Assembly: GCA_014763515.1 (NCBI GenBank)
Contig: JACXVH010000029.1
Coordinates: 1-16,509, forward strand
Direction: 5' to 3'
DNA from: Flavobacteriaceae bacterium
Lineage (GTDB): Bacteria; Bacteroidota; Bacteroidia; Flavobacteriales; Flavobacteriaceae
Length of the DNA stretch: 16,509 nucleotides
Position 1 is the stretch's first letter. Every line of letters begins with the position of its first letter. A program made the translations under genes and the position numbers. This document shows positions 15,662 through 16,509 of the stretch, piece by piece. The notes below the pieces were generated by a model. That model worked only from the letters and a program-made list of their open reading frames with translations, searched no databases and was not told the origin of the DNA.

Positions 15662-16021
15662 ATGATCGACTATCGAAATTACAAAGTTTGGCAAAAATCA
15701 CATCAATTAGTTACTGATATATATAAATTAACAGAGACTTTTCCTAAAAACGAACAATTTAACTTAGTTTCTCAAATTAATCGAGCAGCTGTTTCAGTTC
15801 CTACTAATATTGCTGAAGGTTGTGGAAGAGAAACACAAAAGGAATTAATCAGGTTTCTTTATATTTCATCTGGATCCAGTCATGAACTAGAATATTTAAT
15901 ATTATTATCAAAAGATTTAAATTTTATAAAAGAAGAAGAATATAATAGAATCTCAAATGAAATTATTGAAATAAAGAAAATGCTTGCTTCTTTAATTAGA
16001 AAAATAAATGAAACACTGTAA
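15662..16021 (+). CDS. Four-helix-bundle protein (S23 / 23S rRNA intervening-sequence protein family)
   Basis: A 119-residue protein of the S23/IVP four-helix-bundle family, named from open frames in 23S rRNA intervening sequences of Leptospira and Coxiella and related to the Avd accessory proteins of diversity-generating retroelements. The family pattern is clear: YRNYKVWQKSHQLVTDIYKL, then SQINRAAVSVPTNIAEGCGR (37-56), then ELIRFLYISSGSSHELEYLI. Function is generally unknown. It starts at ATG 15662, one base after the hemE stop; an upstream in-frame start at 15635 would run inside hemE and is less likely. It splits hemE from hemF and coincides with loss of the hemE 3' end, so it looks like an inserted gene. 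No 23S rRNA or reverse transcriptase is nearby. Confidence 0.93.
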   Translation: MIDYRNYKVWQKSHQLVTDIYKLTETFPKNEQFNLVSQINRAAVSVPTNIAEGCGRETQKELIRFLYISSGSSHELEYLILLSKDLNFIKEEEYNRISNEIIEIKKMLASLIRKINETL

Positions 16022-16046
16022 ACAGAAAACCGTTAACAGTAAACTA
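16016..16046 (+). repeat. Short CTGT/ACAG and GTTAAC/GTAAAC repeats after the four-helix-bundle gene
   Basis: The last codons and the 30-base gap before hemF contain CTGTAAACAG and GTTAACAGTAAAC, with repeated AACAG and GTAAAC words. Such degenerate GTTAAC/GTAAAC-like runs are, as I recall, common next to this gene family in Bacteroidetes, and may mark the edge of an inserted unit. The element is short, so the call is weak. Confidence 0.3.
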
Positions 16047-16051
16047 ATACA

Positions 16052-16509
16052 ATGAAAAATAAATTTTACGCCTACATAGAACAATTACAAGATCAAATCT
16101 GTAAGGGATTAGAAGCTGTAGATGGGAAATCGAAATTTGTGGAAGATTTATGGCAACGTCCAGAAGGTGGTGGCGGAAGAACACGTGTAATTGAAAATGG
16201 AAACGTTTTTGAAAAAGGCGGTGTAAACATTTCGGCTGTTCATGGTAAATTGCCCGATACCATGCAAAAAATGTTTGGTGTAGGCGAAGCAGATTTCTTT
16301 GCTTGCGGATTAAGCTTAGTGATTCATCCGAAAAATCCAATGGTGCCAACGGTTCATGCCAATTGGCGTTACTTTGAAATGTACAATGAAAATGGAGAAA
16401 TCATCAACCAATGGTTTGGTGGCGGACAAGATTTAACACCGTATTATTTATTTGAAGAAGATGCACAACATTTTCATCAAACCTGTAAAACCGCTTGCGA
16501 CAAACACAA
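16052..16509 (+). CDS. hemF: Oxygen-dependent coproporphyrinogen III oxidase HemF (5' part)
   Basis: HemF converts coproporphyrinogen III to protoporphyrinogen IX using O2. The first 152 residues are in view and the gene runs off the right edge. Visible family motifs are EDLWQRPEGGGGRTRVIENG (31-50), FEKGGVNISAVHG, ACGLSLVIHPKNP (H92), PTVHANWRYFEMY (H102) and WFGGGQDLTPYYLFEEDAQH (121-140). The GGGxDLTPYY motif is diagnostic of HemF rather than the radical-SAM HemN. The ATG at 16052 lies 30 bases after the four-helix-bundle gene. Use of HemF implies an aerobic protoporphyrin-dependent route, matching HemJ and HemH on the other side of the window. Confidence 0.97.
   Translation, partial: MKNKFYAYIEQLQDQICKGLEAVDGKSKFVEDLWQRPEGGGGRTRVIENGNVFEKGGVNISAVHGKLPDTMQKMFGVGEADFFACGLSLVIHPKNPMVPTVHANWRYFEMYNENGEIINQWFGGGQDLTPYYLFEEDAQHFHQTCKTACDKH

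Noticed and set aside
15662..16021. Part of a diversity-generating retroelement (Avd-like protein)
   Set aside because: No reverse transcriptase, template repeat or variable repeat is present in the window; the sequence pattern fits the S23/IVP side of the family.
16044..16349. A 101-codon open frame on the minus strand opposite hemF
   Set aside because: hemF is unmistakable on the plus strand and the antisense product looks like a shadow translation.

Overview
The window comes from the chromosome of an AT-rich member of the Bacteroidota, most likely Flavobacteriaceae. The evidence is the low GC content, A-rich start regions without Shine-Dalgarno boxes, a TTG/TAnnTTTG-type promoter before hemA, flavobacterial-looking Hem proteins, and a divergent AraC-type regulator beside hemA. 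I cannot name a genus.

Layout. (1) Positions 1-5702, minus strand: hemH (ferrochelatase), a MATE exporter, hemJ (protoporphyrinogen oxidase), an NtrY-like sensor histidine kinase, an enoyl-CoA hydratase, and a membrane protein that is frameshifted and runs off the left edge. The genes are packed end to end, two of them sharing a base at TAATG, so this looks like one transcript. (2) 5703-5914: AT-rich spacer. (3) 5915-8298, plus strand: three tandem paralogues of a signal-peptide-bearing, beta-rich protein family I do not recognise; the first carries a frameshift. (4) 8295-9161, minus strand: AraC-family regulator, tail to tail with the third paralogue and sharing stop-codon bases with it. (5) 9162-9387: divergent promoter region. 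(6) 9388-16509, plus strand: hemA, hemC, trkH, trkA, hemD, hemE, a four-helix-bundle (S23/IVP) gene, and the start of hemF at the right edge.

Together the hem genes cover most of the C5, coproporphyrinogen-to-protoporphyrin route: glutamyl-tRNA to glutamate-semialdehyde (HemA), porphobilinogen to hydroxymethylbilane (HemC), uroporphyrinogen III (HemD), coproporphyrinogen III (HemE), O2-dependent oxidation (HemF), protoporphyrin IX (HemJ) and iron insertion (HemH). hemL and hemB are not in view. Three pieces of foreign material interrupt the locus: a potassium-uptake pair (trkH-trkA) between hemC and hemD, the three-paralogue cassette between hemH and the regulator, and the four-helix-bundle gene.

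The most striking observation is that HemE stops about 30 residues early, losing the conserved C-terminal segment with its Asn-Leu-Gly-His-Gly motif, exactly where the four-helix-bundle gene begins. Other oddities are a 39-bp in-frame tandem duplication in trkH and two clear single-base frameshifts, both confined to accessory genes while about 13 kb of other coding sequence stays open.
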